The position numbers were made by a program, and so were the translations under genes. From NCBI RefSeq assembly GCF_003202205.1, contig NZ_PDOG01000001.1, positions 864,459 through 928,458 of the forward strand: 64,000 bases of DNA. Direction: 5' to 3'. Within the stretch, counting starts at the first letter, position 1, and each line of letters starts with the position of its first letter. The stretch comes from Halomonas sp. LBP4. GTDB taxonomy: Bacteria > Pseudomonadota > Gammaproteobacteria > Pseudomonadales > Halomonadaceae. Shown here in pieces: positions 28,731-37,373 of the stretch. The notes beneath the pieces were generated by a model that saw only the letters and a list, made by a program, of their open reading frames with translations, made no database searches and had not been told where the DNA came from.

Positions 28731-29362
28731 ACGACAGCCATCGACTCGAACTCGAGAATATCCGGATCACGCTGAACGACGCGCCCCTGGTGGAGCTCGA
28801 CACCCGGATCGGCCCCGGCGAGGTGCTCACCGTGATGGGCCCGTCAGGCTCGGGCAAGTCGACCCTGCTGGCCTTCGTGGCGGGCTTCATGGCCCCGGCG
28901 TTCCAGGCCACGGGGCAGGTGCGGCTCGACGGCCACGACATCACCCGGCTGCCGGCCGAGCGGCGCGGCATCGGCCTGCTGTTCCAGGATCCGCTGCTGT
29001 TCCCGCATCTCTCGGTGGCCGGCAACCTGCGTTTCGGTATGCCACGAGCCACCCGCAACAGGGCTGGCAGAGTCGAGGCCGCCCTGGGGGAGATCGGCCT
29101 TGCCGGGTTCGGCGACCGCGACCCCGCGACACTCTCCGGCGGCCAGAAGGCCAGGGTGGCACTGATGCGCCTGCTGCTGTCCGAGCCCTGCGCCGTGCTG
29201 CTCGACGAGCCCTTCGCCGGTCTCGATACCCACCTGCGCCACGAGATGCGCCAGCTGGTGTTCACCCGCCTGCGCGAGGCGGGCCTGCCGAGTCTGCTGG
29301 TCACCCATGACCGGGAGGACGCCGAGGATGCCGGCGGCACGCTCATCGAGCTATCGGCCTGA
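28727..29362 (+). CDS. ynjD: ABC transporter ATP-binding protein, YnjD type
   Basis: 211 aa: Walker A MGPSGSGKSTLLAF (about residues 36-49), Q-loop LLFQDPLLFPHLSV, signature LSGGQKARVAL, Walker B CAVLLDEPFAGLD and switch His in LLVTHDREDAED. Short, single-domain ATPase typical of ThiQ/YnjD. Partner of the YnjC permease. It ends ten bases before the convergent gene at 29372. Confidence 0.92.
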   Translation: MNDSHRLELENIRITLNDAPLVELDTRIGPGEVLTVMGPSGSGKSTLLAFVAGFMAPAFQATGQVRLDGHDITRLPAERRGIGLLFQDPLLFPHLSVAGNLRFGMPRATRNRAGRVEAALGEIGLAGFGDRDPATLSGGQKARVALMRLLLSEPCAVLLDEPFAGLDTHLRHEMRQLVFTRLREAGLPSLLVTHDREDAEDAGGTLIELSA

Positions 29363-29371
29363 AGGCGTCCG

Positions 29372-30148
29372 TCACACCTCTGGCAACGCATCCTCGGTCT
29401 CGCGCCAGGCCAGGCGCCGAGGGTCGAAGCCACCGGCGAGCGCCGGCTTGACGATCTCGAAGTAAGGCGAGAGGTCGAAGTCACGGGGCGTGAACAGGCT
29501 GTAGTGTCGACGCTGCAACACCCGGCGCTGGCACCCGACACAGCGCCGTGGGTCGTCCTGCCACTCCTCGAAGGGCAGGATCGGATACCTCACCGACTGG
29601 AAGGCCTGGGCGATCAGGGTCGAGCAGATCGCCCGGGTGGGATCACCGCTGCCCAGGGACAGCATGCGTCGGCGCCAGGGGACCGGCACAGGGGGCAACG
29701 GCAGCAGGTAGCGGGCCAGGTCGAAGATGTTGTGCAGATCATAACGATGCCCCACTCGTCTGCAGGCGTAGGTGACCAGCCGCTCGATATCCTCCTCACT
29801 CAACCCCAACGGACGGCAGATGCGCAATGGGTAGCCGTCGAACTGTTCGAGACCAGCCAGCCGCACGCCCTCGGCGAGATCCGCCTCGACGAGGCACTCT
29901 CCTCGCGTCGCACCGAACAGATCCCGACACGCCGCTTCTCCCACATAGAGTGCCGCATGGGACCAGGTGGACTGGGTAAGGTACTTGATCACCGTACTCA
30001 ACCGTGATGATCCCTCGATCAGCAGGACGTCACCGGGTTCGAGGCAGTCCGGGATGCCCTCCTCGATGGGGATCGAGGCACGGTGCCAGGGCCGCGGGCA
30101 GGAGAGCCAGCAGCTCAGCATGTAGCCGACGCGATTCAAGAGTGTCAT
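29372..30148 (-). CDS. YiiX/YebB-like NlpC/P60-superfamily cysteine hydrolase
   Basis: 258 aa, circularly permuted papain-like fold: catalytic His in TQSTWSHAALYVG (H64) and Cys in TRAICSTLIAQAFQS (C175), with EPGDVLLIEG before them. N-terminus has one hydrophobic stretch (LNRVGYMLSCWLSCP) that may anchor it. Family members are proposed peptidases, amidases or lipid-linked hydrolases. ATG 30148 follows GGAGGATC. Extra Cys (VGCQRRV) after the core. Convergent with ynjD; no operon partners. Confidence 0.75.
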   Translation of the reverse strand: MTLLNRVGYMLSCWLSCPRPWHRASIPIEEGIPDCLEPGDVLLIEGSSRLSTVIKYLTQSTWSHAALYVGEAACRDLFGATRGECLVEADLAEGVRLAGLEQFDGYPLRICRPLGLSEEDIERLVTYACRRVGHRYDLHNIFDLARYLLPLPPVPVPWRRRMLSLGSGDPTRAICSTLIAQAFQSVRYPILPFEEWQDDPRRCVGCQRRVLQRRHYSLFTPRDFDLSPYFEIVKPALAGGFDPRRLAWRETEDALPEV

Positions 30149-30477
30149 GGCTGATCCTCCCTCCCTTCTCCCCATCACCTGAGCGTCATGTCCCCGGGTC
30201 CACCGGACAGGCATACCCTCCGCCTCACTCGGGCGCGGAGACACTCCAGTCACTGAGGAATGAGGTAATACCATTCAAACTTGTCATGACATTTCTCCCT
30301 TGAGCGAGATCGTCGGGATCACGTGATGCCAATCCATATCATTTAGTGGCAGAAAGCATCCCCCTCCTTACTCACCCGTACCGCGACCAACACCCTGATG
30401 GTGCGGTAAGGTTCGAGGCGCCGGCACGACACAACACCGACAAGTCGACCGCCACGACTCCGGACAGACCGCCCGCC

Positions 30478-31170
30478 ATGCCAGCAACGCCGCGACTGAG
30501 CATCATCATCCCCGTCCTCGACGAGGCAACCACCATCGAGAGCCTGTTGACGCAGTTGCTGGGATTATGGGTGTGTGGCGCGGAGCTGCTGGTCGTCGAT
30601 GGCGGCAGTCGCGATGATACCGTTGCCCTGGCCACACCGCTGGCAACGCGTGTGCTGCACAGCCCCCCCGGACGCGCCGCTCAGATGAACGTGGGCGCCC
30701 GCGTGGCCCGAGGACAGCAGTTGCTGTTCCTGCACGCCGATACGCACCTGCCACGCCGCGCCGATCGCCTTGTCGACGAGGCCCTGGCGGGAAACCGATG
30801 CTGGGGACGCTTCGACATACGGCTCACCGGCCGGCACCCCATGCTGCCGGTGATCGCCGTAGCCATGAACCTGCGTTCACGCCTCAGCGGGATCGCCACC
30901 GGCGACCAGGCCCTGTTCATGACCCGCGAGGCCTTCGATGCCGTGGGTGGCTTTCCCGACCAGCCACTGATGGAGGACATCGAGATGTCACGCCGGCTCA
31001 AGCGCCTCTCTGCCCCGGCCTGCCTTCACCACAAGGTCGTGAGCAGTGGCCGGCGCTGGGAGACCCATGGCGTCTGGGCGACGATCCGGCTGATGTGGCG
31101 GCTGCGCTTTCGCTACTGGCGTGGCGTGTCGGCCGACAGCCTGGCCCGGGAGTATCGCCATGTCCGCTGA
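30478..31170 (+). CDS. Family 2 glycosyltransferase (TIGR04283 type)
   Basis: 230 aa GT-A fold enzyme: N-terminal LSIIIPVLDEATTIESLLTQ, VVDGGSRDDTVALA, the DxD-like FLHADTHLP and the acceptor region ALFMTREAFDAVGGFPDQPLMEDIEMSRRL. Pattern fits the TIGR04283 transferase that is paired with a TIGR04282 partner, here overlapping by 11 bases. Databases link such pairs with arsenosugar or rSAM/selenodomain systems; no such partner is visible here. Start at 30478 chosen where family homology begins; upstream ribosome site is poor. Confidence 0.82.
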   Translation: MPATPRLSIIIPVLDEATTIESLLTQLLGLWVCGAELLVVDGGSRDDTVALATPLATRVLHSPPGRAAQMNVGARVARGQQLLFLHADTHLPRRADRLVDEALAGNRCWGRFDIRLTGRHPMLPVIAVAMNLRSRLSGIATGDQALFMTREAFDAVGGFPDQPLMEDIEMSRRLKRLSAPACLHHKVVSSGRRWETHGVWATIRLMWRLRFRYWRGVSADSLAREYRHVR

Positions 31171-31792
31171 CTTCCCCCTGGCGATTCTCGCCAAGGCACC
31201 GATCCCCGGCGAGACGAAGACCCGGCTGATCCCGGTGCTCGGCGCCGAAGGCGCCGCCCGGCTGCATGCCGCCCTGCTGTGTCACACCCTGGAGGTCGCC
31301 ATCAACGCCACCGCTGCCCACCAGATCACCCTGTGGACGGCGCTGGATCACAGCCACCCGCTGTTCCTCGAGCTGGCCGACCGCTACGACATCGAGCTGC
31401 GCGCCCAGCCGGAAGGCGATCTCGGCGACCGGATGCACCGGGCACTGTCGACGATGAAGGGCTCGGGACTGCTGATCGGCAGCGACTGCCCGGCGCTCAC
31501 GCCGACGCTGCTCGCGGAGTGTCATGACGCCCTGGAGGAGGCCGAGGTCGTTCTTCTCCCCGCCGAGGATGGCGGCTACGGCCTGGTGGGCGTCAGACAC
31601 CCTGACGCCCGGCTCTTCCAGGACATCGCCTGGGGCACCGCAGAGGTAATGGCCACCACGCGTCAGCGTATCGAGGCCCTCGGCTGGCGACTGTCCTGTC
31701 CGGCCAGGGTCTGGGATGTGGACCGGCCGCAGGACCTGCAGCGCCTCGCCCTCGGCTTTCCCCGCCTTGGGCGCTGCCTGAAAGTCGAATAG
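31160..31792 (+). CDS. DUF2064/TIGR04282-type glycosyltransferase-like protein
   Basis: 210 aa nucleotidyltransferase/glycosyltransferase A-like fold: LAILAKAPIPGETKTRLIP at the N-terminus (related to CofC/MobA loops), GDLGDRMHRAL, LLIGSDCPALTP and PAEDGGYGLVGV. Overlaps the preceding transferase gene by 11 bases, so co-translated. The pair probably builds or moves one glycosyl group; substrate unknown. Confidence 0.82.
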   Translation: MSADFPLAILAKAPIPGETKTRLIPVLGAEGAARLHAALLCHTLEVAINATAAHQITLWTALDHSHPLFLELADRYDIELRAQPEGDLGDRMHRALSTMKGSGLLIGSDCPALTPTLLAECHDALEEAEVVLLPAEDGGYGLVGVRHPDARLFQDIAWGTAEVMATTRQRIEALGWRLSCPARVWDVDRPQDLQRLALGFPRLGRCLKVE

Positions 31793-31894
31793 ATGATTTG
31801 GGCAGCACCGCTGCTCGAAGGGCGAGCGGCAAGGATGTCGCGGGTGCAAAGACGGGATTTACGGGGTGTAAATGAATACTTTGAGCTGGCTTTT

Positions 31895-31919
31895 AACGCC
31901 AGGCATGCCGCCTGGCGTT
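31895..31919 (+). terminator. Hairpin after the glycosyltransferase pair
   Basis: AACGCCAGGC pairs with GCCTGGCGTT around a 5-base loop, about 100 bases after the stop. TTTT precedes rather than follows the stem on this strand, so it may serve the opposite strand; weak terminator call. Confidence 0.45.
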
Positions 31920-32034
31920 CCCTGAGCGCCAGGTCGCTGCGTGCATCGAGGATGAAACGACAAAGACAAGCTGTCTTGCCATAATGGACGGACTAGCATG
32001 ACCCCTGACAGCATAACTCGGGAGCGAACACCAC

Positions 32035-32649
32035 ATGACGGACGAGACGATCCGCCAGGGGGACGACGGCATGACCGAATCGGCTAGACGCATGGCACGC
32101 CTGACGGCCGTGCGGCCTCGACTGCTCTCCTTCGCCCGCCTGCACCTGCGTGACAACGCCCTGGCAGAGGATGCCGTGCAGGAGGCGCTGATGGCAGCCA
32201 TCGAGAAGGATGCGAGTTTCGCCGGACGTTCCGGCTACGAGACCTGGGTCTTCGGCATTCTCAAGTACAAGATACTCGACACGCTGCGCGTCCAGAAACG
32301 ACAGGGGCGCTGGCAGCCCCTGGATGATGAAAGTGACGACGACGCCATTGATCGCCAGTTCCAGCAGAATGGCCGCTGGCAGGACGATGCCCGCCCCGGC
32401 AACTGGGGAGAGCCTGACGTCACCTTCGAGAACGAGCATTTCTGGCAGGTGTTCGACGCCTGCATGACTGCCCTGCCGGACAATATCGCCCGGGTCTTCT
32501 CGCTTCGCGAGCTGATGGGGCTCTCTACAGAAGAGATCTGCCAGGAGATCGGCATCAAGGAGAACAACTGCTGGGTGATCCTGCACCGCGCCCGGCTACG
32601 CTTGCGTGCCTGCCTGGAAAAGCGCTGGCTGAAGGAGGAGACCATATGA
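32035..32649 (+). CDS. ECF-type RNA polymerase sigma factor
   Basis: 204 aa: region 2 (about 30-95: LLSFARLHLRDNALAEDAVQ, GYETWVFGILKYKILDTLR), a linker rich in Asp/Gln, and region 4 (about 145-195: LPDNIARVFSLRELMGLSTE, then EICQEIGIKENNCWVILHRA). Start has GGGAG upstream. Its stop overlaps the next gene (ATGA), giving a sigma/zinc-finger pair. A dyad AAGACA-N3-TGTCTT at 31963-31977 lies in the promoter region. Probably directs an envelope or redox stress regulon; target genes unknown. Confidence 0.9.
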   Translation: MTDETIRQGDDGMTESARRMARLTAVRPRLLSFARLHLRDNALAEDAVQEALMAAIEKDASFAGRSGYETWVFGILKYKILDTLRVQKRQGRWQPLDDESDDDAIDRQFQQNGRWQDDARPGNWGEPDVTFENEHFWQVFDACMTALPDNIARVFSLRELMGLSTEEICQEIGIKENNCWVILHRARLRLRACLEKRWLKEETI

Positions 32650-32852
32650 TGATGTGCAAGGAGGCGACCCGCCTGATGTCACTCAAGCTGGATCGCCGCT
32701 TGACGTTCCAGGAACGACTCTCGCTACGCCTGCACCTGATGATGTGCGACGCCTGCCGTCGCTGCGACGAGCAGTTCACGCTACTGCATGGGATCGGGCA
32801 GCGCTTCGAGGCCGCTCTGGATGACAGGACGCCGCCCGAGCGGCGGGACTAG
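32646..32852 (+). CDS. Short zinc-finger (zf-HC2-like) anti-sigma partner
   Basis: 68 aa with C4, then H30-x3-C34-x2-C37, the H-x3-C-x2-C signature of ZAS-type anti-sigma factors, but without the usual membrane segment. C40 is an extra Cys. Coupled to the sigma gene by ATGA overlap. Likely binds zinc and holds the sigma factor in the cytoplasm, releasing it on oxidation or metal stress; inferred from family and position. A paralogue lies at 35371-35595. Confidence 0.8.
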   Translation: MMMCKEATRLMSLKLDRRLTFQERLSLRLHLMMCDACRRCDEQFTLLHGIGQRFEAALDDRTPPERRD

Positions 32853-32960
32853 GAGCCTGTCGGAATCAGTCGCCCGCGGCCCGGGCGGCAATGCCCGACA
32901 GGACCTCGGCCACCCGCTCCAGAGGCAGGTCACAATCTTCGAGATCGTGGCGCCGGCACG

Positions 32961-33518
32961 TCAGCGGGGGCTTCCCTCCCCGACCAGCCGTCGCAGGCTG
33001 AGCCACAGCCCGGCCACCAGCAGCAACAGCGCAATGGGAATCAGGAACGGCGTCAGACTGGCCAGGACCCCGGCAATCGGCAGCCCCAGCCAGATGAGCA
33101 CTATGGGAGCGCAGCAGGCCCCACCGGCCAGCAGCGCCGGAATCGCCGCCAGCAGTCCGGTACTCGACCCGCTCAGACCGCACTGCCGCGGGGTTCGCCA
33201 GAGCCACCAGCCGGCCACGATATTCAATCCGACCAGCAACCCCATGGAAACAGCGAGCAGGGTATTCAGCGGGCTGAAGGTCCACACCAGCGCTCCCAGG
33301 GTGAGCAGCCCCACCGGCTCGAACTGAAACAGGCCCCGCGCCTGGAAGACCCGTTCCCAGGCGGGAAAGGTGGCCTGCCAACCACCCGCGCCGCCACCGG
33401 CGATGTCGCCGGTCAGCCACAGGTAGAGCAGCGCATAGGCCGCCATGACGGCGCCTGCCGCGCCGGCCGAGGTGGGGCGCGAAAGCATCCTCAGGATGAC
33501 TCGGGCAAGCGGTTTCAT
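32961..33518 (-). CDS. Multi-pass membrane protein with Cys pair
   Basis: 185 aa with five hydrophobic segments. Between segments 3 and 4 it carries GGACCAPIVLIWLGLPIAG, where a Cys-Cys pair abuts a membrane helix, as seen in MerT-like and other thiol/metal membrane proteins. I do not recognise a named family. Its start overlaps the stop of the DUF3179 gene by four bases, so the two are made together. C-terminus is basic and cytoplasmic-looking. Confidence 0.65.
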   Translation of the reverse strand: MKPLARVILRMLSRPTSAGAAGAVMAAYALLYLWLTGDIAGGGAGGWQATFPAWERVFQARGLFQFEPVGLLTLGALVWTFSPLNTLLAVSMGLLVGLNIVAGWWLWRTPRQCGLSGSSTGLLAAIPALLAGGACCAPIVLIWLGLPIAGVLASLTPFLIPIALLLLVAGLWLSLRRLVGEGSPR

Positions 33519-34555
33519 GGTGCCTCCTGCCCCTCATACAGATAGGTATCGGGGTAGAAGGCGGCCCAGGCGAACCACATGGCCTCGAAGCCATTCACCG
33601 CCTCGAGCGAGTCGATGCCCGGCCCGGTGACGCCTTCGGCTGTGAAGTCGAGCTCGGTCGGTCGAATCTCCAGACCCTCGGGATTGTGGAAGGCCCAGCC
33701 AGTGTCCAGCCCCGGGTCATGAATGACGGTGTAGCGACGCTCGCCCAGTGTGACATCGACCACTCCCTCCTCGCGTAGCGCCTCACGGGTGATGGCCAGT
33801 GCGCCCTCGGGACCACGCACACCGAACACTTCGGTCTTGGGCGGAAAACGATCATCGCGTTGCATCACCGGGAACAACCGGCGGCTGTCGGGCGCATAAT
33901 AGCCGCTGGTGGGGTTGTAGCTTCCGTAGGGGTCGCGTCGATAGTTGCGCACGAAACCGGTCTGATCGGTCAGCACCTCGGTCTCGGGATGGCGTGCCTT
34001 CCAGGCCCCCCAGGTGGTCCAGAATACTCGGAGCTCCTCGAGCCCCTGGCCGGCCAGGGGCCCGTCGATGGCCACTCCCAGGATCTGGGGCCACTCGCTG
34101 TCCGTGGCGCGGTCATACATGATCAAGTTGCTGTTGACCAGCTTGCCGGAGACGCCGAGCTCGGTCTCGCCACGCTTGAAGCCCAGCGCGGTGCCCGTCA
34201 GGGGGCAGTAGGTGATGCTCAGCGCCTCACCGCCCAGTTCGTCATTGACGATCTCGTGCCAGACCAGGATGCGCTGGGGATAAGCCCGGGCCTGGCCGCG
34301 ATGGTAGACACCGATGACCTTGTCCCCATCCTTCAGCGTCGCCTCTCCCGCTGACTGAAAGCGCGGGCGATCGATGGACGGGATACCGTCCTTGCCGGGC
34401 CCTCCGGCACGGACGGCCTCCCGAAAAGACGCCAAGGAGTGCACCACAGGCACCGTGGGTGTCTCCTGGATGGGGGGGGCCGCTGCCATGGATGACAACG
34501 GCACAAGGCTCAGGGCGATGCCCAGCGCTGAATAGCGCAGCATACGCGGTATCAT
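33515..34555 (-). CDS. DUF3179-domain secreted protein
   Basis: 346 aa: signal peptide (SALGIALSLVPLSSMAAA), then the DUF3179 domain (about 50-330) with IPSIDRPRF, AYPQRILVWHEIVND, ITYCPLTGTALGF (a single conserved Cys), GVSGKLVNSNLIMYDR and PTSGYYAPDS. Function of the domain is unknown; proteins are periplasmic. ATG 34555 follows GAGGAGG. Paired with the Cys-containing membrane protein downstream. Confidence 0.85.
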   Translation of the reverse strand: MIPRMLRYSALGIALSLVPLSSMAAAPPIQETPTVPVVHSLASFREAVRAGGPGKDGIPSIDRPRFQSAGEATLKDGDKVIGVYHRGQARAYPQRILVWHEIVNDELGGEALSITYCPLTGTALGFKRGETELGVSGKLVNSNLIMYDRATDSEWPQILGVAIDGPLAGQGLEELRVFWTTWGAWKARHPETEVLTDQTGFVRNYRRDPYGSYNPTSGYYAPDSRRLFPVMQRDDRFPPKTEVFGVRGPEGALAITREALREEGVVDVTLGERRYTVIHDPGLDTGWAFHNPEGLEIRPTELDFTAEGVTGPGIDSLEAVNGFEAMWFAWAAFYPDTYLYEGQEAP

Positions 34556-34616
34556 GGCATCCTCCTCTGCCGGTCCCATGCCGGCCACGCGCCTGCTCCG
34601 GAACCGGTGACACGTC

Positions 34617-34931
34617 TCAACTCAAGGGATGGTTCACCAACACGTGACCGACTTGAATCAGTGGTTCCACATCGGTGAAGCGGGGAATGTCCTCGAAGAT
34701 GGTGCTGCCCACGGCATCGATCGCGGTCTGGAAGCCTTCAAGAGAATCGAAACCAAGATGCGTCACGATATAGTAGGGAGACCCGGTATCGCTTCCCTTG
34801 GCTACACGCATGAATCTCATCCCGTGCCCATCCAGTAAACGCGCCACCAGCGCGGCATGCTCGCCAAGGTAATAGCCATCGTCGAAGCGCATGCCATCCC
34901 GGTTCGGGTACATCACCAGTACATCGATCAT
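34617..34931 (-). CDS. EthD-family protein
   Basis: 104-aa dimeric alpha-beta barrel (ferredoxin-like) protein: VLVMYPNRDGMRFDDGYYLG, with the family Asp/His region EHAALVARLLDGHGMRFMRV, and PYYIVTHLGFDSLEGFQTAI. EthD-like proteins assist monooxygenases or act as small-molecule binders. Start 34931 chosen after GAGGGGG; a long upstream open frame is not coding. No obvious operon partner. Confidence 0.82.
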   Translation of the reverse strand: MIDVLVMYPNRDGMRFDDGYYLGEHAALVARLLDGHGMRFMRVAKGSDTGSPYYIVTHLGFDSLEGFQTAIDAVGSTIFEDIPRFTDVEPLIQVGHVLVNHPLS

Positions 34932-35215
34932 CTCTGTGCCCCCTCTATATCGCCTCATCATCCCTGCAGCACCAGGCAACGGCGCCGGTCCCCCGACCGT
35001 CACTGCCCCGCGGCCCTCTCTACTTGGTGGAAAGATCGCCTCCTTCATTACACGCGGCGCTTCCCGCATGGCCGTAGCCCTGCCCCGCACTTCACAAGCC
35101 GCCGACGAAGGAGCGGTGTAAGGAGGAGCAAGGACTGACGACTGAACCCTCATGGTTCCATGCCCCCATCACGCTGGTTCGCTCTCCTGACGCCAGCCCG
35201 GGCAGGAAAGACAAC

Positions 35216-35374
35216 ATGAATCCGATCACGGCAGAGGGCATTCGGGTCCATATGCAGCGGCTGGCGACCGATGACCTCTGCCACCAGGCAGGGCTCAAGG
35301 AAAGCAACTTCGATTCTTCACCAAATGAGATCAAGCCTAGGCATCGAGGAAGACTGGCTCACGGAGAAATATGA
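35216..35374 (+). pseudogene. Relic of a second ECF sigma factor (region 4)
   Basis: The translated piece reads RLATDDLCHQAGLKESN, aligning with GLSTEEICQEIGIKENN of the intact sigma factor at 32035-32649. Just after, the match continues in another frame (LHQMRSSLGIEEDWLTEK against LHRARLRLRACLEKRWLKEE), so there is a frameshift near 35308. Regions 2 and 3 are gone. Even the ATGA overlap with the following zinc-finger gene is preserved. Confidence 0.75.
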
Positions 35375-35595
35375 TGTTCAAGATGATGATGTGCAAAGAG
35401 GCGACTCGCCTGATGTCCAGACAACTTGATGCCCCTCTGACATTCCAGGAAAAACTTTCACTCAAGCTGCATCTTGCCATGTGCGATGCCTGCACACGCT
35501 GCAATCAGCAGTTCCGGCTATTGCACCAGGCCGGAAAGCATTTCGAAGTATTCGATTGCTCAGTGGACAGGCACACCACTCCAGGAAACAAATGA
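35371..35595 (+). CDS. Orphan zinc-finger protein, paralogue of the anti-sigma partner
   Basis: 74 aa, clearly homologous to the 32646-32852 product (CKEATRLMSRQLDAPLTFQE, then H34-x3-C38-x2-C41 and C44). Its own sigma factor upstream is a relic, yet this frame is intact, so it may have been kept to bind the surviving sigma factor or may be an early pseudogene. No membrane segment. Confidence 0.7.
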   Translation: MMFKMMMCKEATRLMSRQLDAPLTFQEKLSLKLHLAMCDACTRCNQQFRLLHQAGKHFEVFDCSVDRHTTPGNK

Positions 35596-35672
35596 CAGGA
35601 CTGGACCCGCTCCTTGGCACTATGATTGCTAAGGTGCTCCATAGGACATTGGCGATGAAGCGAATCTCGGCA

Positions 35673-36722
35673 TTAGCCATCTGCTTTAGCATGGCCTCGG
35701 ACGGAGACGCGATTTCCACCCGACGACTTGCTATGGTACATGGCACTATCGGCATACTCGAGCAGACGTTCAAACCGATCGCCATGTTCAGGATAGGACG
35801 CCACGCCGATGCTGATACGTGGTTCGTCACCCTTGTCGGTAGCGACCAGACGCTGCATCATGATTCTTGCCCCATCCGCATCGGTGTCAGGAAGCAGCAT
35901 CACGAACTCATCCCCACCATAGCGCGCCAAGAGGTCACTGCTTCGCTTGCAGTCCTGAAGTTGTCGAGCCAAGGCCAGAATAGCCTGATCGCCTGCTCCA
36001 TGGCCGAGGCTATCATTGATGACTTTCAGTTCGTCAATATCGATGACTACCACGCTGTAGGGGCGGCGAGAACGCTGGGCCAGCGCATGAATAGGCTTGA
36101 CCAGGTCATCAAAGGCTCGGCGATTAAAGAGACCCGTCAAGGAATCCAGACTGGCCATATCCAATAGCATCCGATTGGATACATGAATGGCATTGACCAA
36201 CGCCGACGTAAGGTAACCGACTATCAAGAACGCGATGATGTTGGTGCCGAACAGTGTCAGATTAGCAGGCGTCATGACACTCCCTCCGGCAAGATGAAAA
36301 AGCAGCAGGGTGCAAGCGGCAATCGCAACCACCTCAAGCAATGTCGCCAAGACCCCCAACGTCAAGGCACTAGTCACCACTGCCAGCAGATACAGGCTCA
36401 TCATCGGCCCGGTCACGCCTTCGGTGCGATAGAGAAACCAGGTGATGAAACCGATCATGACCCAGGTATGCATCGCCAGTAGCCAACGCTGTCTTTCACC
36501 GAAGAAGCTCAAGCGACTGGCCACCAGGCTGAAACCGAAATAGGCAGAGGTTGCCACCACGAGCCCCCAGCCGCCCTCATCCGGAGTGCCAATGATCACC
36601 AAGTACAGGGCAACCAGCGAAACCAGCAACCACTCGACCTGATGCAAGCCTGTCGTGAACCCCTGAATCTGCACACGCCTAGAATCCCATACCAGTGGTG
36701 GAAAAGGGCCTTGATGGGGCAT
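35673..36722 (-). CDS. Membrane diguanylate cyclase
   Basis: 349 aa: six hydrophobic segments (about 28-180) as sensor/anchor, then a GGDEF domain (about 190-345) with intact catalytic YGGDEF (GGDEF at 269-273), the DSLTGLFNRRAF start and an RxxD inhibitory site (R260-S-S-D263) five residues before. It should make cyclic di-GMP and be product-inhibited. ATG 36722 follows AAGGTG. Single gene; the periplasmic signal sensed is unknown. Confidence 0.92.
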   Translation of the reverse strand: MPHQGPFPPLVWDSRRVQIQGFTTGLHQVEWLLVSLVALYLVIIGTPDEGGWGLVVATSAYFGFSLVASRLSFFGERQRWLLAMHTWVMIGFITWFLYRTEGVTGPMMSLYLLAVVTSALTLGVLATLLEVVAIAACTLLLFHLAGGSVMTPANLTLFGTNIIAFLIVGYLTSALVNAIHVSNRMLLDMASLDSLTGLFNRRAFDDLVKPIHALAQRSRRPYSVVVIDIDELKVINDSLGHGAGDQAILALARQLQDCKRSSDLLARYGGDEFVMLLPDTDADGARIMMQRLVATDKGDEPRISIGVASYPEHGDRFERLLEYADSAMYHSKSSGGNRVSVRGHAKADG

Positions 36723-37373
36723 TAGGACACCTTCTTATTAGTGAGGCTTTCAAGCTCACGACGACTTATCGTGAGCCGGCGGACATCGGAATCGCCTTAT
36801 GATTTTACCATGCCACAAGGCAGGATTCACCATAAACCCTTCCCCCTACCACCCACCTTGTACAATAAAGAGGAGACAAGGCGGGTCCACACGCAAGGAA
36901 CCCATCCCATATCCAATGCATCGACTCGCCATTTAATCGGACTTTGTATTGAAAATAACATGGAGAAAACCGTTCAAGCAGACACTCATGTCCACCTTGC
37001 CACATGGCTGACATGCTGGCCAGGCTGCGCCACAAATCATGGAAGACGATTAACAAATAGCCACAGAATTCGCCAGCGAGATGGGTCGTAGCGGGGGCGT
37101 AAAAGGTTCGGCTGGTTGACGCACCGGCCTGAGCCCGCCGGTCGTGCCGAGCGACCCCAGCAGTCACAGAATATTGCAGGCCAACTGGATAAGATGCGGG
37201 ATCAGGTCGTTGGCGGCCAAACTTTCCCTATGGCTGGCGCTCCGGGTCGAGATCAGCCTTGATTTCACCGCCGAACGGCTGAAATGATCTCTTATTATCC
37301 GGTAAGGAAGTCGTCGATTATGCGACCAAGACGGATTGCCTGCATCCTCATGACACAGCGAGACGTAGCCTCG
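36723..37373. other. Intergenic region
   Basis: About 650 bases, noticeably more AT-rich than most of the window (especially 36800-36980). Holds the cyclase promoter and that of the DUF3047 gene. Several short open frames lack coding features; no RNA gene recognised. Confidence 0.45.

Noticed and set aside
36723-37373. tRNA or small RNA gene in the AT-rich gap
   Set aside because: No cloverleaf, no CCA-type end and no clear promoter-terminator pair.
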